A DNA stretch of 64,000 bases. Origin: Flavobacterium sp. WV_118_3. GTDB lineage: Bacteria > Bacteroidota > Bacteroidia > Flavobacteriales > Flavobacteriaceae. The DNA is taken from the NCBI RefSeq assembly GCF_039778605.1, contig NZ_CP156060.1:1364001-1428000 (forward strand). Reading direction: 5' to 3'. Shown piece after piece: positions 17,830 to 25,966 of this stretch (position 1 is its first letter; each line of letters opens with the position of its first letter). The position numbers and the translations under genes are program-made. A model generated the notes under the pieces. It had not been told where the DNA came from. It saw only the letters and a program-made list of their open reading frames with translations, and did not search any database.

Positions 17830-18471
17830 TTATTCCTTATTAAGGAATTGAAAAGCCTTTTTAAACAGAAAATCTTCTTTGTTGCGGGTGCTTTTTAATG
17901 TAGATTGGACGATCAAATCCTGTTTGATATGAATGTGTACTCCGGTTCCGTTTCGTTATATAACTGTCCAACCTTGTTTAAGAAAGGTAAGTTTCCCGTT
18001 TTCTATAAACGTTTTCATATCCGTTTTTTCGGTGGCTTGTTCGTTCGTGATTTCTAATAAATAGACGGTTGGATTATTTACATTTTTACGAAATAACCAA
18101 AATTTAAAGCGCTTCACTTTTGGTGAGGTGTTTAGAAATTTTAATTCTTCCAAACTACTGATAAACGAGATGTCGGTTGCTATAATTTGCGGATAAAGCA
18201 AACCTTTTAAAAAAATTGGTTTTAAGGTCCGATTGATGTTATCCAATACAATTACTTGATCATCGAATTTAAACGTATTAAAGTCGATTTCGGTTATTTT
18301 GCCACTAAATTCAGGATAGCTTTGAGCGCTATAGTTGTCTTTAAAAAAGACTTCTACTCTGTATTTTTCTTGTTCTCCTTGATTCGCAAAAACCTTTTTT
18401 TCGGTTTGTGAATCGTTTTGGGCATTTGTTGTGACAACAAAAAGTAAAGCTGCCAATAGTAAGTATTTCAT
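17830..18471 (-). pseudogene. Secreted hypothetical gene with probable premature stop
   Basis: The intact frame 18471-17956 codes for a 171-aa exported protein (signal peptide MKYLLLAALLFVVTTNA, then QNDSQTEKKVF). Directly after its TAA (17958-17956) the same frame stays open for 41 more codons to 17830. That stretch has clear coding character (NGTGVHIHIKQDLIVQSTL, then KSTRNKEDFLFKKAFQFLNKE). The simplest reading is a longer ancestral protein of about 212 residues, shortened by one nonsense change. The 171-aa form may still be made and work. Confidence 0.5.
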
Positions 18472-18594
18472 CGAATGAAAATATGCTGTTTTTTGTAGTA
18501 AATATAACGTTTGTCTCCTTTTACTACAAACTTTTATTTGAGTATGAAATAGTATTACAAATTGTATCCATATTATTGGGAAAAGTTAAAAAAG

Positions 18595-18628
18595 TATAAC
18601 ATTTTTGTTATATAACGAAAATGTTATA
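18595..18628. promoter_or_regulatory. Nested palindromic operator of hicA
   Basis: TATAACATTTT (18595-18605) is the exact reverse complement of 18618-18628. Between them lies the perfect palindrome GTTATATAAC (18607-18616). The site thus holds four TATAAC/GTTATA half-sites within 34 bases. It overlaps the hicA promoter: TTG at 18605-18607, a 19-base spacer, then TAAATTTA at 18627-18634. It is a good candidate for binding by HicB or the HicAB complex. Confidence 0.6.
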
Positions 18629-18689
18629 AATTTACTTTTTAATTCAAAAAAACTTTCTATGAATTGTTTAATACGTAATACAAATTCAA

Positions 18690-18878
18690 ATGGCTTCTGT
18701 AAACGAGCTATTAAAGTTGTTAAAAAAGGATGGCTGGTATTTATATAGAAATGGGGCAAATCATGATATGTACAGACATCTTACTAAACCTGGACAGTTA
18801 ACGATCCCCAGACATGGATCAAAAGAAATGGCATCAGGTACTTACTCAAGCATTTTAAAAGCTGCAGGACTTAAATAA
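18690..18878 (+). CDS. hicA: HicA-family mRNA interferase toxin
   Basis: The 62-aa double-stranded-RNA-binding-fold protein has the HicA hallmarks: a helical N-terminus ending in a DGWYLYR strand, the catalytic-His segment GANHDMYRH (His25), and TIPRHGSKEMASGTYSSILKAAGL at the end. HicA cleaves mRNA and tmRNA when its antitoxin is lost. The partner gene lies 224 bases downstream rather than overlapping or adjoining as usual, so separate hicB expression is possible. Confidence 0.9.
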   Translation: MASVNELLKLLKKDGWYLYRNGANHDMYRHLTKPGQLTIPRHGSKEMASGTYSSILKAAGLK

Positions 18879-19102
18879 TCCTGTAGCTTCTATATCAGGA
18901 ATTTAATTTTTTTTAGGATTTTATTCCATTTTATAATTTATGCAGAGCATTCTCTGCCTGGTAAACTACAGCCATAAAATGTGGTAGCACTATCAGTAAT
19001 TTTAAATTTCAAGCAAGTAGTCAGTTATAGCACGCCAAAAAAGCTAAAATTAAGTACAAATTAAGGTAGATTAAGCAAACTATAAGGCAATTTGAATCAG
19101 AG
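18879..19102 (+). promoter_or_regulatory. Unusual hicA-hicB gap with hairpin and phased ATTAAG repeats
   Basis: The gap contains a perfect hairpin (GCAGAG 18943-18948, loop CATT, CTCTGC 18953-18958) and three ATTAAG direct repeats at 19049, 19060 and 19070, spaced by one helical turn. It may hold a second promoter for hicB or a structure that changes the toxin to antitoxin ratio. No open frame of note was found. Confidence 0.35.
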
Positions 19103-19510
19103 ATGAAAGCAAAAACATTTTTAACAGTAGTCGTAGAAAAGACCGGAACGGGTTTTTCGGCGTATGCAAAAGAAGTTGACGGACTTATCACAGTTGGTGA
19201 CAATCTAACAGAATTAAAACAAAATTTTAATGAAGTTCTTGGTCATCACGTTGCGTATCTTCGGGAAAAAGATGATTCCATATCGATTGCCGATTTTTCT
19301 GTTAATTACGTTTTGGATTTAGAACAATTCTTTGATTATTTCAACGTCATTAACAAATCGGCTTTTGCGGAACAATATGCTGGAATCAATCAAAGTCTTT
19401 TCAGACAATACACTAAAAAATTGGCTCCTTTGTCTGATGAGAAATTAGTACAAATCTCACGAGGCTTACATAAATTAGCCGATGAATTAAATAATCTAAC
19501 GTTTACTTAA
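19103..19510 (+). CDS. hicB: HicB-family antitoxin
   Basis: The N-terminal 65 residues form the HicB RNase H-like partial fold (FLTVVVEKTGTGFSAYAKEVDGLITVGDNLTE), which covers the HicA active site. The C-terminal half (about 80-130) is helical and resembles an XRE-type helix-turn-helix (SAFAEQYAGINQSLFRQYTK), giving DNA binding. HicB neutralises HicA and normally represses the operon through a palindromic operator like the one at 18595-18628. Confidence 0.88.
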   Translation: MKAKTFLTVVVEKTGTGFSAYAKEVDGLITVGDNLTELKQNFNEVLGHHVAYLREKDDSISIADFSVNYVLDLEQFFDYFNVINKSAFAEQYAGINQSLFRQYTKKLAPLSDEKLVQISRGLHKLADELNNLTFT

Positions 19511-19675
19511 AAGTACAGATTAAGGTATTCAAAGCGCCACCACTAAATTTTAGCAACAGCGCTTGTTTTGTTTTACCCGGTTGGTCTGATGATTAACAAA
19601 TTAGACATCGAAGTAACCGTTACCCGTTCTCCCAGGCGTGGCATTAATGGATAGCTTTTGGACTTTTTCTAAAGA

Positions 19676-20173
19676 TTAGAAATCATATTCCGATTGTTTT
19701 ATTAAATGTTGGATTACATCTTTTTGTGAGCTACCGTTTTTTAGTATATCCATCATTTTTAAAACGTTTTGTTTTATCTCAGATGTTTCCGCTCCATACC
19801 CAGCCGTAATATAACGACTCATAAAATAGTCAATGTTGTATAATTGTTTCTTTTTTATATCAAAAAACGCATAATTCCCTTCCTCGTTACTGCCTACAAC
19901 GTATTTATCCGTTTTCTTAGTAATCCTATAATTATTCATCCCTTTTAAACTTGGATTATTGTAGGTAGTGAACTTTAAATTTTCTTTATCATAAACAACC
20001 GTCAATGTATAATCTCTTGGTATTTCTGTCATACCATGTTTTTGACTACAACTTATATTGGCATTACATTTTGCTGTGACCTTTGTTTCTATAGATTTAA
20101 CTTTTGAATTCAATTTTTGACTAAAACAAAAAGACGTAAAAACAAGTAAAAATATTAATAGTATATTTTTCAT
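19676..20173 (-). CDS. Secreted hypothetical protein, 165 aa
   Basis: The signal peptide is MKNILLIFLLVFTSFCFSQ. The mature part is Lys-rich with two nearby Cys residues (KCNANISCSQKHG). No domain is recognised. A small frame at 20217-20435 lies 43 bases upstream on the same strand and may be transcribed with it. Confidence 0.6.
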   Translation of the reverse strand: MKNILLIFLLVFTSFCFSQKLNSKVKSIETKVTAKCNANISCSQKHGMTEIPRDYTLTVVYDKENLKFTTYNNPSLKGMNNYRITKKTDKYVVGSNEEGNYAFFDIKKKQLYNIDYFMSRYITAGYGAETSEIKQNVLKMMDILKNGSSQKDVIQHLIKQSEYDF

Positions 20174-20216
20174 TTTTCTTAATTATTTACGATTAAAAAT
20201 ATAGGCCCTTGTTTTC

Positions 20217-20435
20217 TCAAATTATACTTACATAGTGATATCTCTTAATTGCTAAATCTCTATTTCCAAGATAACTAGCATATTCAGGTTTAGATAAAAT
20301 TGTCTCAATTACATCATTCCAATATGTTTCCGAACATTTTTTGGTATTCTTCGGTTTGTCTGATTTAATGTTTAGCGCAAACTTCCCCCAAGATATGATA
20401 CATGGCGATAAACTTTTGTCATTTTTATTTTTCAT
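20217..20435 (-). CDS. Possible small hypothetical protein, 72 aa
   Basis: This short frame has plausible composition (mixed charge, WGKFALNIKSDKPKN, YWNDVIETILSKPEY) and an ATG start. There is no signal peptide and no family match that I know. It could be a real small gene or the remnant of a longer one. Confidence 0.35.
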   Translation of the reverse strand: MKNKNDKSLSPCIISWGKFALNIKSDKPKNTKKCSETYWNDVIETILSKPEYASYLGNRDLAIKRYHYVSII

Positions 20436-20523
20436 ATATTAAAATTGAATCCAAAATAATTATACTCACTAAAATAACATTTTTACCAAACAAAAAACAC
20501 AAAAATCTTAATATAAACACATT

Positions 20524-21222
20524 TTACTTCACCCTATTCATAATTTCTATCGCTTTTAGCATTTCCGGAAGTTTATACCGAAAAGCCGGGCCGGAAACGC
20601 ATAACACCGCCACTACTCTATTGTTTTGGTAATACGGAATCGCGGCGCAGTTTAAATCGGGTTCGTATTCTTCCAAATCTAAGGCATAGCCATTTTTTAA
20701 AATTTCGCTTAACTCCGCTTGTAATTTCTTTTGTACCGGTTCATCCAGATTTTTAAGCAACGTATTTTGCAGGTGTTCCGAATGCGCCATAAACACTTTT
20801 CCGATCGCCGTTCGGGTCATTTCGTAGTCTTTGTTGAGTTCCAACGAGATTTTAACCGATCGTTCAGGTTCCGAAATCAATTCGTGTCGGAAATAGGTTC
20901 CCATTTGTACCGATAAATAAGAGGTTTCATTCGTCAGTTCGGTGATTTTTTCCAACGTGGGTCGTAGCGTGTTTTTTAAAACCGATACCGATACCGGCGG
21001 CGGATAAATACATTGCATTTTGGTCGTGACCCGATACCGCGGACTCAATTCGTCTTGTTCCACATAGCCCAGTTCTTTTAGGGTATTTAGAAAATTGTGT
21101 ACCGTAGTGTTTTGCAGTTCCAGTGCGTTGGCGATGTCGTTGAGACGTACCAGGTTTCCGTTTTGCGTGATATATTCCAATATAGCGAAGGCTCTTTTTA
21201 CCGACTGTATCATAAAATTCAA
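20524..21222 (-). CDS. IclR-family transcriptional regulator
   Basis: Residues about 5-60 form the winged helix-turn-helix (VKRAFAILEYITQNGNLVRL, NDIANALELQNTTVHNFLN). Residues about 75-230 form the GAF-like effector domain typical of IclR proteins. The start may be Met1 or Met4. It is divergent from the MFS-SDR gene pair across a gap of under 100 bases, so it probably controls those genes, as IclR members often do. The effector is unknown. Confidence 0.88.
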   Translation of the reverse strand: MNFMIQSVKRAFAILEYITQNGNLVRLNDIANALELQNTTVHNFLNTLKELGYVEQDELSPRYRVTTKMQCIYPPPVSVSVLKNTLRPTLEKITELTNETSYLSVQMGTYFRHELISEPERSVKISLELNKDYEMTRTAIGKVFMAHSEHLQNTLLKNLDEPVQKKLQAELSEILKNGYALDLEEYEPDLNCAAIPYYQNNRVVAVLCVSGPAFRYKLPEMLKAIEIMNRVK

Positions 21223-21313
21223 TAATAATGAATAAAAAGGCTTTTTAAATTTTAATTAACCTTAAAGTTTCAAAATTAGCGGATTTTTGCACTCAAAACA
21301 AGTAAATTTTTAT

Positions 21314-22489
21314 ATGCAAAAAGGACTTATTGCGCTGGCTATCGGTGCGTTTACCATTGGAATGACGGAATTTGTCATGATGGGGATCCTCCCCGATCTG
21401 GCGGCTTCGCTTAAAATTTCAATTCCGGAAGCCGGTCATTTTATCTCAGCTTATGCATTGGGTGTCGTGGTTGGCGCTCCGTTTTTAACCGTAATGCTTC
21501 AAAATAAACCGCCTAAAACCGCTTTAATCGTATTAGCGGCGTGGATTATGGTTTTTAACAGCTTATCGGCTGTCGCCAACGATTATTGGTCCTTATTGAT
21601 TTTGCGCTTTTTATCCGGTTTGCCACACGGAACGTTTTTCGGAATCGGTGCCGTTGTAGCGGGAAAATTGGCCAAAGAAGGAAAAACAGCTCAGGCGATC
21701 GCGGTGATGTTTTCGGGTCTGACAATTGCCAATGTGGTCGGTGTGCCGCTGGGAACCTATATCGGCCATTATATCGACTGGCGGATTACGTTTTGTATCG
21801 TCGGTGTGATCGGATTGCTAACGATTGTAAGTATTATTTATTGGCTTCCGAAATTCGAATCCAGCGAGAATTCGAGTTTTAAAAAGGATTTGGCTATTTT
21901 TAAACGTGTCGATTTATGGTTGGTATTGGCCATTGCGATTATCGGTACGGGTGGATTTTTTAGCTGGTATAGCTATATTGCACCTTTGTTTACCGAAGTG
22001 TCTAAATTCGATGCCGGTTCGGTGACCTATTTGATGATTGTGGCCGGATTGGGAATGACTTTTGGGAATTTCCTGGGCGGAAAATTATCGGATACCTATT
22101 CGCCGCTTATGGCTACGATCGGTTTATTAATCGGAATGTGTATCGTTTTGATGTTGCTTACCTTTGTGGCCGATAATCAGATTACGGTAACCATCATGAC
22201 GTTTGTGATTGGTGCGGTGGCTTTTGCGATCGTAGCGCCGGTTCAGATCATGATGATGCAATCGGCAAAAGGAGCCGAAATATTGGGTTCGTCCATTAGC
22301 CCAGCGGCAATGAACGCCGGAAATGCCTTAGGGGCGTATCTGGCGGGTATTCCGTTAACAATGGGTTATGGTTATACCGCACCGGATTGGGTGGGTGTTG
22401 CACTGGCTTTTGTCGGGATTTTGATCGCGCTGGCTTTATTTTTTCACCGAAAACAAAAAGAGACTACTTTAATTACATGTAAAGCATAA
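21314..22489 (+). CDS. MFS transporter, DHA1/AraJ-like
   Basis: Twelve membrane segments and the DHA1 signature are visible, opening with GLIALAIGAFTIGMTEFVMMGILPD and containing LRFLSGLPHGTFFGIG. The frame extends upstream to a TTG at 21287, but the ATG at 21314 places the start directly before the first membrane helix and downstream of the likely promoter, so I prefer it (391 aa). Relatives export sugars or drugs. It is followed 4 bases later by an SDR reductase, suggesting the pair handles one compound. The adjacent IclR gene is the likely regulator. Confidence 0.85.
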   Translation: MQKGLIALAIGAFTIGMTEFVMMGILPDLAASLKISIPEAGHFISAYALGVVVGAPFLTVMLQNKPPKTALIVLAAWIMVFNSLSAVANDYWSLLILRFLSGLPHGTFFGIGAVVAGKLAKEGKTAQAIAVMFSGLTIANVVGVPLGTYIGHYIDWRITFCIVGVIGLLTIVSIIYWLPKFESSENSSFKKDLAIFKRVDLWLVLAIAIIGTGGFFSWYSYIAPLFTEVSKFDAGSVTYLMIVAGLGMTFGNFLGGKLSDTYSPLMATIGLLIGMCIVLMLLTFVADNQITVTIMTFVIGAVAFAIVAPVQIMMMQSAKGAEILGSSISPAAMNAGNALGAYLAGIPLTMGYGYTAPDWVGVALAFVGILIALALFFHRKQKETTLITCKA

Positions 22490-22493
22490 CAAT

Positions 22494-23216
22494 ATGGAAC
22501 AATTAAAAGGAAAAACCGCTCTGATTACCGGAGCCGGAAAAGGATTAGGAAAAGCGGTGGCATTCGCATTGGCTGCCGAAGGGGTTCATCTGGCGTTAGT
22601 ATCGCGAACCGAATCGGATTTAGCAGCATTAACAGCAGCGATTCAAAAGGAATACCCTAACATTAACATTGAGTTTGAAACGGCTGATGTGGCCGATTTT
22701 AATTCGGTTACCACGGCTATAACAAACCTAAAAGCGAAAATCGGAAACATCGACATTCTGATCAATAATGCGGGTATTGGGAAATTTGCCAAGTTTATGG
22801 ATTATGAAGTAAACGAATGGGAAAACATTATTAAGGTGAACCTTTTGGGTGCGTATTATGTGATCCGTGCCGTATTACCGGAAATGTTAGAACGTCAAAC
22901 GGGTGATATTATTAACGTGGCTTCCAGTGCCGGTCAGCGTGGTTCTGCGTTGACAAGCGCTTATAGTGCATCGAAATTCGGATTAAACGGTTTGTCGGAA
23001 GCGTTGATGCAAGAGGTTCGTAAATCGAATATCCGGGTTTTTACGATGAATCCAAGTACGATTGCAACCGATTTATCGGTAAGCTTAAACCTAACAGATG
23101 GGAATCCGGAAAGTGTATTACAGCCGGAAGATTTTGCGGAAGTATTGGTTTCACAATTAAAATTAAACCGTAGGGCTTTTGTAAAAGACGTAAGCCTTTG
23201 GTCCACCAATCCATAA
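22494..23216 (+). CDS. Short-chain dehydrogenase/reductase, FabG-like
   Basis: This is a classical SDR of 240 aa: NAD(P)-binding TGAGKGLGKA at about 13-22, NNAG at about 90-93, and a catalytic Ser (VASSAG) with YSASK at about 155-159. Such proteins are often labelled 3-oxoacyl-ACP reductase, but many act on other keto or hydroxy substrates. Coupling with the MFS gene argues for a specialised substrate rather than core fatty acid synthesis. A TTCG-loop terminator follows. Confidence 0.88.
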   Translation: MEQLKGKTALITGAGKGLGKAVAFALAAEGVHLALVSRTESDLAALTAAIQKEYPNINIEFETADVADFNSVTTAITNLKAKIGNIDILINNAGIGKFAKFMDYEVNEWENIIKVNLLGAYYVIRAVLPEMLERQTGDIINVASSAGQRGSALTSAYSASKFGLNGLSEALMQEVRKSNIRVFTMNPSTIATDLSVSLNLTDGNPESVLQPEDFAEVLVSQLKLNRRAFVKDVSLWSTNP

Positions 23217-23254
23217 TATAGCGTCTACCTACTATATATAACCTACACTAATGT

Positions 23255-23288
23255 AAAAATCCTGTAATTCGTTACAGGATTTTTTTTA
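23255..23288. terminator. TTCG-tetraloop terminator between convergent genes
   Basis: ATCCTGTAA (23259-23267), loop TTCG (23268-23271), TTACAGGAT (23272-23280), with A and T runs on both sides. It serves the SDR gene and probably the convergent arsenic operon as well. A related hairpin (ATCCTGTA core) ends the aromatic operon at 53718. Confidence 0.85.
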
Positions 23289-23319
23289 TGCTAAACAACT
23301 AAAAACGTGTACTATATAA

Positions 23320-24351
23320 CTACGGATAGTACTTCTTTTTTAGCCATAAACTTACCTTTACTAAGGAAATCAATACCGGAACTTCAACCAAAGGACCAAT
23401 AACACCCACAAAAGCCTGTGGTGAATGAATGCCAAAAACAGCTATGGCTATCGCAATGGCCAGTTCGAAGTTGTTTCCTGCCGCAGTAAAGGCTATCGAA
23501 GCATTTTGGCTATAAGGAATCTTTAAACTTTTACTCAGGAAAAAGCTTACCATAAACATCAATACAAAGTACACGATTAACGGTAGGGCTATTTTAATGA
23601 CGTCGGCTGGTAATTCCAGTATTTTGGCTCCGTTTAGGCTAAACATTACAACAATAGTGAACAGTAAGGCATATAAGGTTATTGGTGCGATTTGGGGAAT
23701 AAATTTCCGGTTATACCATTGGATTCCTTTAAACTTGATCAACCAATATCGGCTTAAATAACCCGTTACAAACGGAATACCCAAATACAACAAAACACTC
23801 TGCATCACATCGTCTATCGCTACGGTTACAGTAAAGTGTGCCAATCCCAATTTTTCAGGTAATACATTGATAAACAACCAAACGAAGAAACCATACGTCA
23901 GTATCTGAAAAATGCTATTTAAAGCGACCAGTAAAGCAGCATATTCCCTGTTTCCCTTGGCCAGGTCGTTCCATACCAGTACCATGGCGATGCATCGGGC
24001 CAGTCCGATTAATATCAAACCGCTCCTATATTCGGGTTCATCAGCCAGAAATAAAAGGGCTATTACAAACATTAACAGCGGTCCTACAATCCAATTGAGT
24101 AATACTGATACACCCATTACTTTTCTGTTTTTAAAAGCCAAGGGCAATAATGAGTAATCCACTCTTGCTAATGGTGGATACAACATTAACAATAAGCCGA
24201 TAGCAAGCGGAATATTGGTGGTTCCTACGGATAATCTGCTGATAACATTCGGTATGGCCGGAAAAAAATGTCCTAAACCTATTCCTACGGCCATTGCCAG
24301 AAAGATTAATACCGTAAGGTTACGGTCGGCAAATTTTAATTTAGTTTGCAT
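23320..24351 (-). CDS. acr3: ACR3-family arsenite efflux permease
   Basis: This is a ten-segment membrane protein with the ACR3 signature GLARCIAMVLVWN (the conserved Cys needed for arsenite transport) and AAGNNFELAIAIAIAVFG, followed by PLVEVPVLISLV. It pumps As(III) out of the cytoplasm using the proton motive force. The gene overlaps the upstream arsenate-reductase-like gene by 16 bases and is the last gene of the arsR operon. Confidence 0.95.
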   Translation of the reverse strand: MQTKLKFADRNLTVLIFLAMAVGIGLGHFFPAIPNVISRLSVGTTNIPLAIGLLLMLYPPLARVDYSLLPLAFKNRKVMGVSVLLNWIVGPLLMFVIALLFLADEPEYRSGLILIGLARCIAMVLVWNDLAKGNREYAALLVALNSIFQILTYGFFVWLFINVLPEKLGLAHFTVTVAIDDVMQSVLLYLGIPFVTGYLSRYWLIKFKGIQWYNRKFIPQIAPITLYALLFTIVVMFSLNGAKILELPADVIKIALPLIVYFVLMFMVSFFLSKSLKIPYSQNASIAFTAAGNNFELAIAIAIAVFGIHSPQAFVGVIGPLVEVPVLISLVKVSLWLKKKYYP

Positions 24352-24974
24352 AGCGGTTTTTGTATCATGGAAAAAACATAAAACATTTCTGTTGCAATCT
24401 GTAAACTACGGCTGGCATATACGGTCGACTGTTCCGGTGTGGAATCCGAAAGTTTAGGATCTTCATACGTAATCGCAATTCGTCTTTCCGCTCCGGCTAT
24501 AAACGGGCAACCGCCATCGGCTTCCGAACAGGTCATAATGGCTCCAAATCCCGCTATCGGATTGTACAAATGGTTGTATTTTTTGGAAAAATTAATTACC
24601 GGAAATGCCGTATCGCTATATTGTATCGCATATACTGGATTGTTTTCTTCCGAAAGCCTTATGGTGTTCAATCCCTGTTCCGATAAGGTTTCGATTACTT
24701 TTGGAAATACAGCAGTTGCTTCGGTTCCACCCGAATAACAGTACACATCGGAAATACCATACCGGAAAGCAGCGACTTGCGCCCATACCTGTGAAAAAAT
24801 ACTTCTCCGCGAATTATGGGTGCAGATAAAGATGAGGTTAATAGCCTGTTTATCGGTTACTTTTTGCTGTATATAGTCGATTAAAGGTTGTAAAACGGTT
24901 TTGCGTTCCCAACTAATGGATTGTTCCGGTTCCAAAAGTCGGATGGTATCGGATAGGATTGAATAACTATTCAT
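24336..24974 (-). CDS. arsC: Arsenate reductase-like LMW protein tyrosine phosphatase fold protein
   Basis: The P-loop CTHNSRR (Cys51, Arg57; C-x5-R) follows a beta strand, as in low-molecular-weight phosphatases and thioredoxin-type ArsC. Additional cysteines (CSEADGGCPF) may take part in disulfide relay. At 212 aa it is longer than typical ArsC, with an N-terminal helical extension of about 40 residues common in Bacteroidota versions. Likely reaction: arsenate to arsenite, which Acr3 then exports. Confidence 0.85.
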   Translation of the reverse strand: MNSYSILSDTIRLLEPEQSISWERKTVLQPLIDYIQQKVTDKQAINLIFICTHNSRRSIFSQVWAQVAAFRYGISDVYCYSGGTEATAVFPKVIETLSEQGLNTIRLSEENNPVYAIQYSDTAFPVINFSKKYNHLYNPIAGFGAIMTCSEADGGCPFIAGAERRIAITYEDPKLSDSTPEQSTVYASRSLQIATEMFYVFSMIQKPLCKLN

Positions 24975-24983
24975 AATCAGCTT

Positions 24984-25433
24984 TTAATTGCATCCGGATT
25001 CCGGCGAACAACAGGATTTTTCCGGGTTTGTTTTGGCTTCCGGAAAACCGCAGGTGTCGTTTGCCAGACAAGCGGTTTGTTTGTTTTTTAAGATAAAATG
25101 GACACCGTTAAAATCCAGATCATATTTTCCGATGGTTTCCGTTTGGTATTCTACTTCGATTGTTGTATCCGTAATACCCAGTTTATTTTCCGACAACTGA
25201 ATGATATGCAACAATTTTGCTGGTTTTAAACGGTGTTCATAATCATCGGCGTTCCATAGCTGGAAATTGACAACACTTTCTTTACGGATCGTTCCGCCAC
25301 AATCTATAAAGTGTCGGGTTATCTTTCCTACTTCAGTAACATGAAAATGTTCCGGTACAAAAGTGCCGTTCTCAAGCTGGAATACCACTGTATCCAGTCC
25401 CGGTAAAATGTTTTTGATTTCTGATAGTTTCAT
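24984..25433 (-). CDS. DUF6428-type arsenic operon protein
   Basis: This 149-aa protein of unknown function occupies the usual place between arsR and arsC in Bacteroidota arsenic operons. It has a mixed beta core (FHVTEVGKITRHFIDCGGTI) and a Cys-rich tail (CLANDTCGF, CCSPESGC), which suggests metal or arsenic(III) binding. It starts 9 bases before arsC. A copy of the ArsR operator lies in front of it at 25471-25486, so it may have its own regulated promoter. Confidence 0.75.
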   Translation of the reverse strand: MKLSEIKNILPGLDTVVFQLENGTFVPEHFHVTEVGKITRHFIDCGGTIRKESVVNFQLWNADDYEHRLKPAKLLHIIQLSENKLGITDTTIEVEYQTETIGKYDLDFNGVHFILKNKQTACLANDTCGFPEAKTNPEKSCCSPESGCN

Positions 25434-25470
25434 AATATGTGATTTATAATAAAATATTTAAAAATGTAAT

Positions 25471-25486
25471 ATTGCAATATAACGAT
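25471..25486. promoter_or_regulatory. Second ArsR operator copy
   Basis: ATTGCAATATAACGAT differs at only 2 of 16 positions from the palindrome at 25853-25868 in front of arsR. It sits between arsR and the DUF6428 gene, where a TATATTGC -7-like element overlaps it on the minus strand. Confidence 0.5.
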
Positions 25487-25506
25487 AATAAAAAATAAAA
25501 AAATGC

Positions 25507-25836
25507 TTAACAGCATTTGTCAACCCTCACATCCTGATTAAAGAAATGTGCTAATTCACCTTTGATTACTTCCCAGACTTTTTCATCAATACAATAGCAA
25601 ACGGACTTCCCTTCTATTGTTCCTTTGATAATCCCTAGATTTTTCAATTCCTTTAAATGCTGTGAAATCGTAGCCTGCGCCAAACCCAATTCGGATACCA
25701 GATCATTGCAAATACAGGCTTTCTGATTGATAATATGGTTGAGTATCGCAATTCGGGCCGGATGTCCTAAAACTTTAAAGATGGAAGCCAATCGGTTTTG
25801 GTTATCGGTAAATATTTCTGTTTTGGTTATCCCCAT
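25507..25836 (-). CDS. arsR: ArsR-family arsenic-responsive repressor
   Basis: This 109-aa winged-helix protein has LGHPARIAILNHI, the metal-site segment KACICND (two Cys), and the recognition helix LGLAQATISQHLKELKNLGII. Two more Cys pairs at the C-terminus (VCYC, KCC) may add to metal sensing. It is the first gene of the arsenic operon. The promoter in front overlaps a 16-base palindrome, consistent with autorepression relieved by arsenite. Confidence 0.92.
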   Translation of the reverse strand: MGITKTEIFTDNQNRLASIFKVLGHPARIAILNHIINQKACICNDLVSELGLAQATISQHLKELKNLGIIKGTIEGKSVCYCIDEKVWEVIKGELAHFFNQDVRVDKCC

Positions 25837-25852
25837 GGTGTACTGTTTTATA

Positions 25853-25886
25853 ATCGCAATATTACGATATTAAATTGAAATCACAA
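25853..25886 (-). promoter_or_regulatory. arsR promoter with overlapping ArsR operator
   Basis: On the minus strand: TTG at 25886-25884, a 19-base spacer, then TAATATTG at 25864-25857 (one mismatch to TAnnTTTG). The palindrome ATCGCAATATTACGAT (25853-25868) covers the -7 box, so a bound repressor would block polymerase. Confidence 0.65.
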
Positions 25887-25966
25887 TGATTTTTTTTACC
25901 CTATTACCCTAAAATCTGAATATTGCGCTTTACCTTTACATCTCTTTTCAAAACACATCTTTTAAA

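Noticed and set aside
19578..19667. Short minus-strand open stretch reading PLMPRLGERVTVTSMSN past the gene ending at 19676
   Set aside because: Only about 30 codons and no start codon in a sensible place; could be a remnant, but nothing supports a gene.
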